Source: Panagrolaimus kolymaensis (lineage: Eukaryota > Nematoda > Chromadorea > Rhabditida > Panagrolaimidae). From it: a stretch of 64,000 nt of DNA. Below are positions 50,201 to 61,005 of the stretch, piece by piece. The notes below the pieces were generated by a model, which searched no databases, was not told the origin of the DNA, and was given only the letters and a program-made list of their open reading frames with translations. The stretch covers positions 7,502,001 to 7,566,000 of the forward strand of contig JAJQJQ010000003.1 in NCBI GenBank assembly GCA_028622995.1, in the 5' to 3' direction. Each line of letters starts with the position of its first letter. Position 1 is the stretch's first letter. The translations under genes and the position numbers were made by a program.

Positions 50201-50247
50201 ACTTAATTTTCATCTTACCCAAATAAAGAAGTAAACCACCCTGACAT
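14294..50247 (-). CDS. cla-1: Clarinet (CLA-1), giant presynaptic active-zone scaffold, long form
   Basis: Clarinet is a nematode active-zone protein related at its C-terminus to Piccolo and RIM; it clusters synaptic vesicles. All exons chain in phase from MSGWFTSLFG (50247) to the end GGYPAIC (14294), about 29 exons and roughly 9,900 residues, similar to the very long C. elegans CLA-1L. The first six exons are 50247-50219, 50169-50031, 49983-49794, 49738-49535, 49484-31857 and 31721-31397. Order of parts: N-terminal helix GLTDDQRDQIRKVINKAEL; the 17.6-kb repeat exon; a conserved-looking ~110-residue segment at 31721-31397; a second repeat set at 30890-28374; amphipathic Ala/Lys helices near 27470 and 28850; Gln-rich disordered exons (28240-22016); a long exon with basic helical segments (19682-17126); PDZ (15619-15397); C2 (14981-14570). 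The long introns 22016-19683 and 17125-15950 could house promoters for medium and short isoforms, as known for cla-1. The top call is firm; exact isoforms are inferred. Confidence 0.92.
14570..14981 (-). other. cla-1: C2 domain of Clarinet
   Basis: Two exons (14981-14800 and 14751-14570) encode a C2 domain of Piccolo/RIM type: IAFSYDQVNGILLVTIVSAR, NPFVKVYLLPGRK, KRRTKY, NPDWHQTVEY and LEFTVWNYDKYNDNICLG. Several positions that are Asp in calcium-binding C2 domains are changed (NPF for DPY, WNYD for WDYD, and no clear loop-1 Asp after NL), so phospholipid or protein binding is probably calcium-independent. It is followed by two short exons (14523-14392 and 14331-14294) that end the protein. 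Confidence 0.9.
15397..15619 (-). other. cla-1: PDZ domain of Clarinet
   Basis: One exon encodes most of a PDZ domain. The ligand loop reads LGIRITGGKKMPNGDLGAFV. It continues with GEIQEGDQVMEWNGILLNGR and FEEVERIITSS, matching the RIM/Piccolo PDZ pattern (LGxKIxGGK, GELQEGDQVLEWNGI). The exons just upstream (15818-15664, 15948-15873) are basic and Arg-rich. Confidence 0.93.
15950..17051 (-). other. cla-1: Long Clarinet intron between the 19.7-17.1 kb exon and the PDZ exons
   Basis: AT-rich with long T runs and no exon that I can support. If the stop at 17052 is used, the left part would be the 3' UTR of a short isoform; if the donor at 17125 is used, it is intronic. Confidence 0.5.
17052..19682 (-). 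other. cla-1: Long Clarinet exon with an internal donor or an alternative stop
   Basis: Open from an acceptor at 19683 to a stop at 17052. Two phase-1 GTAATA donors (exon ends at 17126 or 17159) fit the phase-1 acceptor of the next exon at 15948. Reading past them adds only 25-36 residues before the stop and would yield a Clarinet form lacking PDZ and C2. The exon begins EDALLPLTGT, contains a Met at 19592, and holds basic helical stretches (for example LKKELREVLLKRRDKL near 19150, and near 18480). It also carries peptides around an ETQTD motif near 18650 and long Gln/Asn/Tyr-rich disorder with polyglutamine at 17281-17397. Confidence 0.75.
17281..17397 (-). repeat. cla-1: Polyglutamine-coding CAA/CAG tract in Clarinet
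   Basis: Mixed CAA/CAG codons give several Gln runs of up to seven, separated by single His, Leu or Arg, within the disordered end of the long exon. Confidence 0.9.
19683..22016 (-). other. cla-1: 2.3-kb Clarinet intron
   Basis: The phase-0 junction (RLFVCD to EDALLP) spans this AT-rich interval. I see no supported exon. Its size, 40 times the typical intron here, and its place just before the C-terminal coding block make it a candidate internal promoter for a short isoform. Confidence 0.5.
23026..23537 (-). other. cla-1: Clarinet intron, about 0.5 kb
   Basis: Low-complexity AT-rich sequence between exons ending near 23538 (ITAIS) and starting near 23025 (ALNSTT). Nothing else seen. Confidence 0.55.
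26029..26651 (-). other. cla-1: Clarinet intron, about 0.6 kb
   Basis: AT-rich interval between the exon ending SSNKPVT (near 26652) and the exon starting AIVHEQLNDK (near 26028). No exon or other element recognised. Confidence 0.55.
28374..30890 (-). repeat. cla-1: Minor helix-repeat set in Clarinet (seven related copies)
   Basis: A single exon of about 839 residues carries seven copies of a 17-20-residue helix related to the giant exon's core but of a separate subfamily. Examples are NVDENERKHIEDVISKAEQR, LTPEEMEHIRRINEMAQEAL and LSAEELEHINRIAALAEQES (the last type about four times). Single more divergent copies lie in neighbouring exons: LSESEREHILKVLAAANRS near 30990, LSQEERDKIMAVMACAE near 27105 and LTPAEQEQILSVMRNAE near 26750. 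Confidence 0.88.
31857..49484 (-). repeat. cla-1: Giant tandem-repeat exon of Clarinet, about 47 units
   Basis: A single uninterrupted exon of 17,628 nt (5,876 codons), phase 1 at both ends. I counted about 47 copies of a core helix whose consensus is LTEEELAHINYIKQLAEQSS; two copies are badly decayed. The mean spacing is about 123 residues. Each unit has four parts: the helix; a variable acidic linker; a Ser-rich block around SSSATSGAD with ESSSA; then a YERGSPLIDLEEISE block running into a proline block such as PPPRPPPPP and a short AIVKAVEQ lead-in to the next helix. Copies vary (Asp/Glu swaps, HIQYIT subfamily, LAELAEQ heptad duplication in at least three). The plus-strand frames opposite the array are shadows. 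The length is typical of the large repeat region of CLA-1L. Confidence 0.93.
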
Positions 50248-50390
50248 AATTTATTGTTGTATTGCTTCATAAAAAATAAACTAAAATTATAAATCATAAG
50301 TTATTAGGAAAAAGAAGCTGCAAAAAAGAAGTAAAAAACGGAAAAAATGCGGTTTGGGGATAGCAAAAACTAAGATAAAATGTTTGACAA

Positions 50391-51184
50391 CACTCAAAAA
50401 AAAACGCTTTATTCGTTCAACGACTATTTTTTTTTGGCTAAAAAACGATCATATTTTTGCTATTTTACGATCATTTTTTTATCTTTTTCAAAACGATGGT
50501 TCAAAATACCGTAGTTTTTAGAACCTCTATTATGAATGATCGTTTCACGACTATTATAGGATAGGTTTTAGAACGTTCATTTAGAATATGGTCGTTCTTA
50601 ATACATATCTTAATAATAATGATGGTTTAACGACTAAAAATTCTCTCTTTCATTGTCTGACAGCCAAAAGTAATTCACTAACGATTTTTTTTGTTGTTTT
50701 GGTATAAACTGAAGCAACCGGATGAATTTTTAGTTAATCTTGGGCATATTTTGTGAGGATAGTGGAATGAATAGGCAGTAAGGAGTTACTGCGTATACAT
50801 GCCGTCATCGTCAGAAAAAGAACCAAAGATAAACATAAAGGAAGGGTTTGCCTATGCATTCCACCTATAAAAGCTTTGGTTTACCATAGCATCTAATTTT
50901 TGGATTACTATCAGTTTACCTGATTGACATATTATCTGATTGACATATGAAATACTTTTTAAATATTCAAATTTTCAGTAAAAACTCCAGAAATTCTCTT
51001 TGTACCATGCCCGAAAAATAGTCGTTTAACTATCAAAAAAAAGGTTAAAGAACGACTATTTAATAGTCTCAAAACGATCATTTAATATGGTCGTTTCAAA
51101 TACGCTGTAGGCCAAAATACAGTCTCTGTTAGTGCCAAAAATTGATCGTTTTTCGATCATTTTTAAGTCGGGTTTTTTTGAGTG
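50391..51184. mobile_element. Foldback / MITE-like element, 794 bp
   Basis: Starts CACTCAAAAAAA and ends with the inverse TTTTTTTGAGTG. Inside, AACGATCAT, ACGACTATT and TGGTCGTT motifs recur densely in both orientations next to each end. Longer partly matching segments lie near 50572-50605 (TTTAGAATATGGTCGTTCTT) and 51076-51100 (TTTAATATGGTCGTTTCAAA). The middle has none of these motifs, and there is no transposase frame, so it would be non-autonomous. No convincing target-site duplication is visible (AA on both sides at most). Confidence 0.6.
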
Positions 51185-52053
51185 AAATAATAATAAAACT
51201 TAATTTAAAAAGGAAATTATTCTCCAACAAACAAAATCCAAAAAAGAGGAAATTTCTTAAAAACAACTGTGGGAAAACAACAAAAAAAAGTTAAGAGATG
51301 AAGAAATCATGATTTTATGATTTCGAAAAGTATTTGAAAACATTTTTAACTTCAAAAACATAAAACAAAGCTTAATAATAACCAAAAAACCAAAATTAGA
51401 AAAACAAAAGACACGGTTAACTTTAATTTTCTCGATAAAACAATAGTATAAATTACATACGGCGGCGCGCATAAAAGCTGTGAAAGATTCTAAAAAAATA
51501 TCTCTCTTTTTTCATTTAAAAATAAATCCCTGATTTCCATTTTTTTAGAAGAGAACATGCTGCTTTAGGGTTTTGATGTTGATGTTTGTATGTGGTGTGT
51601 GCATCCTCTCTCCTCTATTCTCCCATTCCATTCCATTTTAAGAGCTAGAATGAAAGCATAGGGCAGACAACAACATTGCCAATGGGCAGCAGTTTGTTAT
51701 ATTTCTTCATGGCATAGAAGTAGTAGTTAGTCTTTTGGCATTCTTTTTTTTTGCTCCCTCTCTTTTATTCTTATTCGAGTCTGTTCTTTTTTTTTTTGCT
51801 CAATAAAAACATGCATGTGTCTGCTATTTTTTTTTATCGAAGAATGTCTCTAAGGGGTTTTCACGATTCTGCTTCTTCTTCTTTTTTTCTACAACAATAA
51901 AAAAACCGGAGGTTGCGTTTACTCTCTTCCTGCTTCCTTGCTGTGCCGCGCCATTTTATTGACTTTGAACATCGACATGGCGAACAACAATAATTTTTTG
52001 TAACTAAAATTAAGAACGCCATAATTTTATATGTATATTGTGTAATATATTCT

Positions 52054-52059
52054 TTTATT
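52054..52059 (-). terminator. Polyadenylation signal of NOL10
   Basis: Minus-strand AATAAA 58 bases after the NOL10 stop codon. Confidence 0.65.
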
Positions 52060-52116
52060 TTAATAATAACAACAAATAAAAAATCAACAACGATTGGCAA
52101 AGTTTAAATGAATTTT

Positions 52117-54843
52117 CTATCTTCCACGACTTCCACGACCACCACCACGTCCTCGACCACCACCACGTCCACGACCACGTCCTCGAAGAGTGTATGGAAG
52201 ATCTTTCCCAAATGAACCAGCTGAACGGCGCACATTTTTGCGTTCTTCCAAATGCTTCTTTTCTCTTGCTTCACGCTGAGCTTTTGCATCATCTAAAAAA
52301 GAAAACAACAATGAAAAGATTCAAAAAACTTCAAAAATAAACAAACCTGTTACAGTATAACTAATAGATTTGCTTCCAAATGGTACATCATCAATATTGA
52401 CCAATGAAGAAGCTTGTTTATCAAGAACTTTACGTCGAGCTCCAAATGTTTCTTCAGCACCCTAAAAGTTTAAAGCAATTATAAAAAGGCAATTTATGTT
52501 AGGACTCACTTCATCAACCTCTTTTTCACCTGTTCGAAGAGTGTTCAATTGACGAACAGAATCTACAGCAACAAATTTGAAGGCTTTAGGTTTTCGTATC
52601 ACGGGTGGTTTAATTTCAACTCGTTCATCTTCAGAAATGTTTGCGCTTTGTTCTTCATTTTCTGCATCGTCTTCTTCATCCGAGCTTTCATCTGAATCGT
52701 CACTTGAACCATCGGATCCTTCCTCATCTGAATCTTTTTCTTCAATAGGTGCATCATCCATAAAAAGACCGCTTTGTGGACCTTGCTATAACACAACAAG
52801 TTAAGAGGAAATACAAATATGTTAACAAACCTCATCTCCAGATGCATCAGTTGTGTCTTCATCTTCTGCCTTTGCTTTAAGTTTTCGAATATTTGCACGT
52901 CTAGCCATCTGTTTATAATGTTCACTTTCTTCATCAACATTGAAATCAGTATTTTGGAATAATGAAGAGAATCGATCATCAGTGAGTAATTTCGAAGCAA
53001 TTTTAGCCTAAAGATTCAAATAACATCAATGTTTATACATAAAAGCAAAATTATTACCCGATCTTGTTGTTTCTTATCTTTGGTAACTGTAAGACTAGCT
53101 TGAAGTTGTGCAGCCAATTCTTTGTTTACTTTAACTTTAGGAGCATTAGCATTCTTTTGAACCGGAATAGCTGTACTTTGTTTTTCCATATCATCACGAA
53201 GCTAAAAAATCAACTGTTAAATAAAATATGAAGGCTAAAACTTTTACTTTATTACGACGATGATTTTTCAAAGCTTGTGGTTGTGTCAAAGTTCTTGCTC
53301 GATTATAAAGACGTAAATCAATAAAGTATCCATGCATATGAGCTCGCAATAAATCAGTACCAACAAGATGAGCTAAACCAATTTCTTCTAATTGTTCAGG
53401 TGAAACAAATTTATAATCATCATAAATCGCTGGTGCTTCAACTTCATCAAGTTCTTCAACAATTGCTTCTAAATGATAACACCACTTCGGTGCAGGTCCC
53501 AAAGAAGGAATATAATATTGTAACATTTGTTGACATTCTGCAGCAAAAAATAGAAGACCTGGAACAAGAAAAACATATAAGTAAGCTAATAAATACATAT
53601 GTATGAAACAAACCAGAGTTGGGAACTCTAACAAATTCGGTTAAAGGCACTCCAGGTTCAATAGCGCCAATAGGTTTTCCTGTATCTTCTTCCCAAAATT
53701 TGAGCATTCGTGAATCCATACTAAGAACAACATCATTTTCTTGCATAAAATCTAATTTCGTAATTGGAAGTCCCATTTGATGATCTTTTACAAGCAAAGG
53801 TTTTGTTGACCGCAAATCGTAAAGCAAAACCTAAAAATGAAAGAAAAAATGATATACAAGTTAAATAAATGAGAACTGCTTACGTGACCAGTGCTAGTTC
53901 CAACACCAAAAGTAAGAGCATCCTTAAAAGCGATTGAGGTAATTTGTTGCGTCGCTCTATAATAAGCTTGATAAAATGTTTTATTCATAAAGAGTAGTAA
54001 AACTCATACCCTTTAACGGCTTCTAAATCATATTCCAATAAAGTGCTAAGTGCACAATCTAAGCTTCCAACTCTGTTTCGATCACGGTGATCATATGATT
54101 CAACACGGCCATCATTTGTTCCACAAAGTAATAGCTGATGATAATCATTAACAACGCAACAATTGAGTTCTTTTGCTTCTGATTCCATAGGTGTAAGAAA
54201 TTGTCCAAGTTCTAAGTTAAATCGATAAACTTCGTTCCTAAAAAAACATGTAAGTACATTTTTGTTGTAAATTATAGTCAATAATACCCTGCTCCAACAA
54301 CAAATAAATCACTAGATTCTTTACAAAGAGCCATATCTCGATTAAATTTTGGAAGACGGAAGCGATAATAACGATATCCATTTGAGTAAATTTCCATAAA
54401 GCGTTCTTCTTCAAGTACAATCGTCTATAAAATCAAAGTAAGAACATTTAGAAACAAAAAATAATATACCTTTGAATAATCTTCGCTAATAGGTAAAACT
54501 TTAAGAGGATGAGCATCAAGACCATGTTCAAATTTCAGTGAAAGTTCATTAACATCAAAACATCGAAGCATAGGTTTATAAACACCAGCAGCAATAACAT
54601 AACGTCCATTAGGTGTTAACGAAAGAGTTGTAGCAACATCAGGAAATTCAAAATCTTGAATCAATCTTATATTTCGCCGAAAACCAACATGCTGCTTTTC
54701 AAGTTTTCTTCTTCTTTTTGATGAAACCCACTAAAAAATGATTATTATTTTTGATGTTTATGATAAAAAGCCCTTACCTCAGGAATTGAATCACCTTTAC
54801 TTAGATTATAAATTTTAGTATTATCATTTACAGAAACTTCCAT
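52117..54843 (-). CDS. NOL10: Nucleolar protein 10 (NOL10 / Enp2 type)
   Basis: Nucleolar WD-repeat protein needed for early 40S ribosome assembly (yeast Enp2). Twelve exons encode about 730 residues. The start MEVSVNDNTKIYNLSKG parallels human NOL10. Diagnostic segments are RLIQDFEFPDVATTLSLTPN, YKPMLRCFDVNELSLKFE, RNRVGSLDCAL, LLYDLRSTKPLLVKDHQ, YIPSLGPAPKWC, IYDDYKFVSPEQLEEIGL and AHMHGYFIDLRLYN, in family order across an N-terminal beta-propeller. Next come the NUC153 motif TDDRFSSLFQNTDFNVDEES (about 52970), an acidic Asp/Glu/Ser block (about 52740-52600), the conserved NVRRSAGSFGK and a C-terminal Arg-Gly tail. A terminal RGG tail of this kind is common in nucleolar proteins, though human NOL10 ends differently. 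This housekeeping gene sits between neural-type neighbours, about 1.2 kb from the cadherin upstream. Confidence 0.95.
52120..52195 (-). repeat. NOL10: Arg/Gly-rich tail coding repeat of NOL10
   Basis: Alternating CGT/GGT/GGA codons encode a terminal RGRGRGGGRGRGGG-type tail. It is a likely arginine-methylation and RNA-binding region, inferred from composition. Confidence 0.85.
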
Positions 54844-56037
54844 GATTACATAAAATAGAGGAAGATTTCAATAGAAAAATTTACTCATTTGCTTCAATGA
54901 AAAACTTTTTTCATTTTTTTTGAAAAAGAGGCAGACTTCTTTCGCGTTGAAACTTTTTTTTCGTGCTAAAGTAACGATGGATTTAAAATTTTTGAGACTT
55001 TTCTTCGACATTTGCAAGAATTTTTTTCTGTAATCATCGTTCAATGCTTTAATATTAGATTTCCTTTTTATATATCTGTGTCTCTTGGTTTATAAAACAA
55101 CTTTACTGTAATAAAACATGAAGTGAAAGTTGAATACAACTTTTTTTTACAATGAATTCTTTATTTATTGTTTTTTATATAAGTTTAAAACAAAATATTA
55201 GAAAATAGAAACAAACAATTAATATACCATCTCTGATTGTATATCTTTTTAAAAGCAAATGGCGATTAATAATAATAAATAGTAAAAAATAGGCAGAATT
55301 CACAGGTTAATTGAGCAAAAAAATATATAAAAATAATCTTACGTGAAAGAAAGAGAGTTTATAAAATAAAATTAATAACAACTTGCGAACACAAATAATA
55401 AAATAAATTAATTAATTTTAGTAACTTTAAGATACTGTAAAAAAGTCGATCTTTGAAAATTTAAAAAGTGGTGAAAGAATGGTAGAAAAATAAAAGTAGT
55501 ATAGTTGCATCAACAAAAAAAAAGCGGCGGAGAAGGGATGAGACGAAGATCAAAAAAACAACAATAATGATGATGTAAGAAAAGAGAGAGATTGAAAACA
55601 ATAATAAATAAATTAAGATTAACAACACAAAAAAATGCCTTATCTTACGACAACCAGTTATAAATCAATAAATTAATAAATATAAAAATTCCTAAATCAG
55701 GAAAATATTATTAAACACCAATGTTGTTGTACTATTTTTTTTAAACATATCGTGATGGACTTGAATGGAATTTGATAGCTTTTTATATATTATCTCAGTA
55801 GAGATATCTAAACAATAAATAAATAAATAATAATTATAAGGCGCATTTTTTTTAAAGATTGTTTCTTCCAGCAAAGAAAAAAAAAGATATGTTAATTATA
55901 AAACAACCAAAAGGAGAAGAAAAAAAAATTGTATGCTGTTAATAATTTTTTTGTTTTGTCTTGTTTTTATTGGTGCAACACGTGAATGAAGTTTGCGAGC
56001 ATTTGAGAAAAAGTTTTTGGTGAAAGTTTTCCAAAGT
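54844..56037 (-). other. Spacer between the right cadherin and NOL10
   Basis: AT-rich, low-complexity sequence, likely cadherin 3' UTR plus the NOL10 upstream region. No additional exon, RNA gene or repeat recognised. Confidence 0.5.
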
Positions 56038-59000
56038 TTATAGAAAACTTTTTCGTTGTTGTGGTTGATTGTTGGTGTCAGAAGCATTGCTTTGTGGATA
56101 GTCAGGTGTTGGAATTACCATTGGATGAAGTTGTCTTAAGCGGTTATTTGTTAATTAAAAAAAACCCAAAGCATATAAAAAGAAATGAAAAAAGCTCCCG
56201 CATAAAAAAAACCACAGAGTGCAACAAAATTCCAATTTTTTAATTAAAAAAGCTTACTTTGTGACAGGATCCATCCTTCCTGGTGTATTAATGGCATACA
56301 TGCTTTCTTCAATAGAAAAATCTCCTTCATCATGAACCGAATGTTGACGACCATATGGTCGACTATTAAGATTTTGTTGTTGCTGTTGTCGGCTATGTTG
56401 TTGATGATGATGGTGATGATCTTGCATGGTGGCTATGGATTGTGTATCATCTCGACCATATCTATCATCATCTCTCATCATTCCACGCCTTTGTGGCTGT
56501 GGGGGTCTACCAATTCCATGGGCGCTTGAACGCATTGAACTATTTTTCATTGTAAAATCTTCATCGCTAATTGGTAATTCGAGCATCTAAATATTTTATC
56601 AAAATAAATAAATAATTAATTAATTTTTGGCTTACTTGAGTTTCATAATTTTTATCTCTTTCAATGGTAGCACCAGGTTGTAAATAAAATGCGCCATATT
56701 TAGGCATTTGATGTATAGTTGGATGAGCATTATATGCAGTGGATTGCTTATGTCGATATCGCATCCAACAAACTAATAATGCGCAAAGACCACAAAGTGC
56801 TATTAATCCAATTGCAATTGCGAGAACGATTAAAATGGCGGAGGTAGTTTGGAAATCTCCTGAGAACCATGAAAAATTATCGAAATCCATATCTCCATCA
56901 AATCCACCGGTTAAAGCACTGGAATGTTCCAAAATTCGATCGAGGGTAAACCAAGGCTTGAGTTTTCCAGCAATGAGATCCAAAGTTGAAGATTCAAAAA
57001 GTTTACGGAATTCTTGTTTTTTACATATTTTTTTTGTTGATGGATTCACTGCATACCAAACCGCTCGAAGATTTGGTATTGGCTCATCTGAACCTGAAAC
57101 TTCTTCAAGGCGTTCAAGAGTCACCAAAGTGCAAAGTCCAGTAAATTGTCGAATGGCTTTAACCATATCATCTTCATGCGATCTCATTTGTTGTGGCTGA
57201 CTTCCTTTAATAACAGTCAAAAATCGATGTTGTTCTGATACAACATTTATTACGACATCAGCTTTAGCTGAAAGCTGATTTCCACTTGTGGGCGAATCAG
57301 AAGCAATAACTCTCATTTCAAAAAAGTTTCTTCGATTCCTTGAAACAAGAACTTCCATGCTTTGTTTGGTTGAAATTTCGCCATTCCATTTATCAATGGT
57401 AAAATATTTTGCATCCACTGATAATGAATCAAGTTCATATTGAATTAGGGAACTATTTCCAAGATCTGTATCTTCAGCTTTTACAGTTAATATACGAGTG
57501 AAGGGTCCAGCATTGGATGCAACCCCACCAAAATATGCAGCTAAATCCAAACCATTTGAAAAAATAAATCTTGGAGAATTATCATTTGCATCCAAAACCG
57601 TTATGGAAATTAATGCAAAATCGTTTTGATGTCCTGATGTTACAGTTATATTCAAAAGATATCGCTCCACTGTTTCTCGATCAAGTTGCATTTGAGTTCG
57701 TAATTCGCAATTACCATCAGCGCCGGGTGAAACAGAAAATGCGCCTATAAAATTTTAATATACTACTTTAAAAGTTTTTTGTAAGACTTTTGACTCACCT
57801 CGATAATTACCAGAAATAATATTACACATAATAAATCGAGTATCAGTTGGTTTATTAAGAACTGTAAGAATTTGGACTAAATGAGGTGGGCGAACAGCTT
57901 CAGAAATGGAGGCACTAAAAAAAGTAAAATTTTAATTTGGTTGCATAAACAAAAAAACATACGTATAATTTCGAAGTGAAAATTGGATAGCCCCATTTTC
58001 GGGGTTTGAAGAAAAATCAGTTCCTTCTGATTTTGGAATAACTTCTGATTCACTTGGTTCAATATCAATTACAACATCAGCTTGAGTAGATTGAGGAGGT
58101 TCACCTTCATCGCCTGCTTCAATTCGAAGCTAAAAATTAATCATATTTTTTAAATGAATTTTATATAGTGAAAATAACTAACAGTAAGTTTTTCACCAAC
58201 AAATTCTTTTACATCTCGATTAAGGGTAATTAAACCATTTTCACTATTAACAGCAAAATATTTTTCCATTCCATCATTATTTATTAATTTATAATGGATT
58301 TTATTATTTGGTTCCTAAAAATATTATAACTTTTGTTTAATAATAAAAAAGAACTTTTCTTTCTTACATCTCGATCTTGATCAAATGCAGCTACTTGCCC
58401 AATAATGGTTCCGGGTTCAGTTTTGGTATTTACCGCAAATGCATAATTACTTGTTTCAAAATTTGGAATCCAATCATTTACATCAATAACTTTAACTGTA
58501 ATTGTTGCAACATGTGGAAGATTTGCATCCATCGCTAATGCAGAAGATTCTGCAGTACTTATTTTAACAACATATTCTTGATCGGCTTCAGCATCCAATG
58601 GTTTTAATAGAGTTATGGTTCCAGTAAAACTACTGACACTAAATAGAGATGGATCTCCAGCTTGCATAACATAGGTAATAGTTCCAGGTTGGTTATCAGG
58701 ATAATGAGCTTCCACCGTTGCAAGCTCCAATTCGCCTTCATTTTCTTCAACCATTACACTCAAAACTGGTGTAGAAAATACAGGTGCAATTCTTTGAATG
58801 GGCGTTGTAGGTCGTGGAGAAGGCGAAGGTTGTTGTGGCATAGTTGGGATTAATGGAATTTTAGTTAAACCTTGATTGGTTGAAGGTTTAATTGATTGGA
58901 AAGTTGCTTTAGATTGTTGGTGAGTTGATGGAAGCCAATTTGTTGTTGGAATTGGGTATGAAGAAACTCCATTAGAAATATGTGGAGGTGCCAATGTAGT

Positions 59001-61005
59001 AAATGCGGGTAAAGTAGCACGACTGAAAAATGTTGATTCCGTTTCTTCATCTTCTTCTTCATAATTATTTTCAATCTAAAATACTTCCTTTAAAAAAAAC
59101 GAATATTTAGTTAAAAACTTACTTCATTCGGATTTTGTGTAGCTTGAGTAATAAATGTACCAACAATGCTTACGGTTATTGTGGTTCTGGTTTCCAAAGG
59201 TGGATCTCCGTGATCTGTAGCAATCACAGAAATACGATGTTCACCAAAATGTTCAGTCGTAAATTCGCCATTTACACTTATTTCACCTTGATTGGTAATA
59301 GTAAATAATCGATTCATGGGTGGCACAATTCTAAGGGTCACTCGTCCATTATCTTCAGCATCTAAATCTCGAATTCGAAGTTGTCCAACTTTCATATTTG
59401 GACCAAATTCGTTGAGATCATCGACACTCATTTTAAGAACAATTGGATGAGGATCTAAGAATTCTGGGGCATTATCATTTACATCTGTGACAGCGACTTG
59501 AAGAATAGTCCAATAAAGGGCTTGATCAGGGTAACGAGATCGAGCTTCAATTTGCAAAGTATACATATCAGTTTCTTCACGATCAAATTCAGCAACGGTA
59601 GTAATTTTTCCACTTAAATTTAATATATTTATTAGTAAAGTTTTATTATTTTATATTATTGCAAACCTATTTTCATCAATAGCAAATTTCCCATCTTCAT
59701 TTCCATCGGCAATAATAAAATAAACCTTTGAACGAGTGTCATCATCTCCAAGCACTGCCACAATGGCTTTGGGTGGAGTAGCTTCGCTAATTTCTGTTAC
59801 CAAAGTTTGAACGGGCTCAGAAGTTTGTTCCAAAGTTGTTCGACGAATTGATGGAGTAAAAGTCACAAGTGGCAATAAAGGTGGAGGAGAAAAAGAATTT
59901 TCAGTAAATTCTGAGATTGGTTGTGGTACAATAGTTTGAGAAAAAGTTGGAATAGGTTGAGGCGATACAACACTTTGACCGGCTGTTGCTGCTGCAGCTC
60001 CGGCTGCGGCTCCAAGTGAAGCACCCATATTTGCAGCTGATAATGGATCAAAATCATCGATAGCAGATACAAGAATAACAGTTTTTCCCATAAGTCCTCC
60101 ACCATCCATTGCTTCCAATAAAACTTGATATTGCTCTCCTGGATCTAGAGGGCCCATAGCTTTAAGTTCATGAGTTTGTTCATCATATCGAAAAGCTTGA
60201 TATGGAGCTCCCGTAACTTGGCCTATTCTATATGAAATTTTACCAAATTTTCCTGCATCCAAATCTTTTGCTTCAATCTAAAACTAACTTTTTGTAAACT
60301 TTAGACTTTGCTTAAAAATATTTTACCTCCATGACTAATCTTTCCCTTGGATCACTTGCCGATACATTTGCACTAAAAATGGGAGAAGCAAAGGTTGGAG
60401 GATTATCATTAACATCAATAATATGAATGGTAATTGAAATAGGTTCAGAACTTCGAATGGGTTCAGTATCAACTTCTCGAGCTTGTACATGTAATTGATA
60501 TGTAGAGGAATCCGAATCTGCATCAATATCAGGATCATTTAAATATAAATAACCTCTTTGATCAACAGCAAATTTTTCTGCCCCATATCCTGTTAGAACA
60601 TATTGATATATTGCTGGAGGCATACCAGGTTTCTGAAAATGGGAGTTAAAAAAAGGTAAAGTGGCTTAAGTTTCCAAATTACCAAATCTTCATCATCAAC
60701 TAAAATTTGTAATGAATCTGCATGCAATGAAGGTGATATTCTCACAGTTGTTCCAACTTCGGACAATTCTGGCAAGTATCCTTCTGTTGATTTTACCTAG
60801 AAACGCCGATAATTTATTTTCTAAGTTCACAATTTAATAAATTTACTTTTAAAACCGGAGGAAATTGTGAAGGAGTAAGCATTTTAACATCATTATCAGC
60901 TGCATCAGTGACATCTGATGTTTGCGAGGAACCCAGCCTAACATAAATTAATAAAAATATTAAGAATATGCATTTCTGCTGCATCCATCGTATATCTACC
61001 ACCAT
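56038..61005 (-). CDS. Single-pass cadherin with a C-terminal PDZ-ligand motif
   Basis: Adhesion receptor of about 1,445 residues in 12 exons. A signal peptide starts at 61005 ([19 protein letters not shown]). Cadherin signatures include [10 protein letters not shown] (60410), [11 protein letters not shown] (59470), [11 protein letters not shown] (58480) and [11 protein letters not shown] (57580), giving about six or seven EC repeats. Two Pro/Thr/Ala-rich inserts (60010-59800 and 59060-58780) interrupt the series. Before the membrane lies a non-EC domain (about 57230-56900), then the TM helix [20 protein letters not shown] (about 56850-56780). The cytoplasmic tail is His/Gln-rich. The exon ending at 56258 would stop at TAA if unspliced, but a GTAAGC donor joins in phase to an acceptor at 56135 and a final 97-nt exon ending RKSFL, a class I PDZ ligand. 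The membrane-proximal domain recalls those of PCDH15/CDH23-type cadherins, but I am unsure of the subfamily. Confidence 0.88.

Larger units (their letters stand above)
50248..52116 (-). other. Spacer between NOL10 and Clarinet
   Basis: Contains the NOL10 3' end (AATAAA at 52054-52059), a foldback element (50391-51184) and AT-rich sequence with CT-rich stretches near 51600. No coding exon seen. It should include the promoter of the long Clarinet form. Confidence 0.55.

Noticed and set aside
50391..51184. CACTA-superfamily DNA transposon
   Set aside because: The ends begin CACTC and the flanks show no 3-base duplication; no transposase frame.
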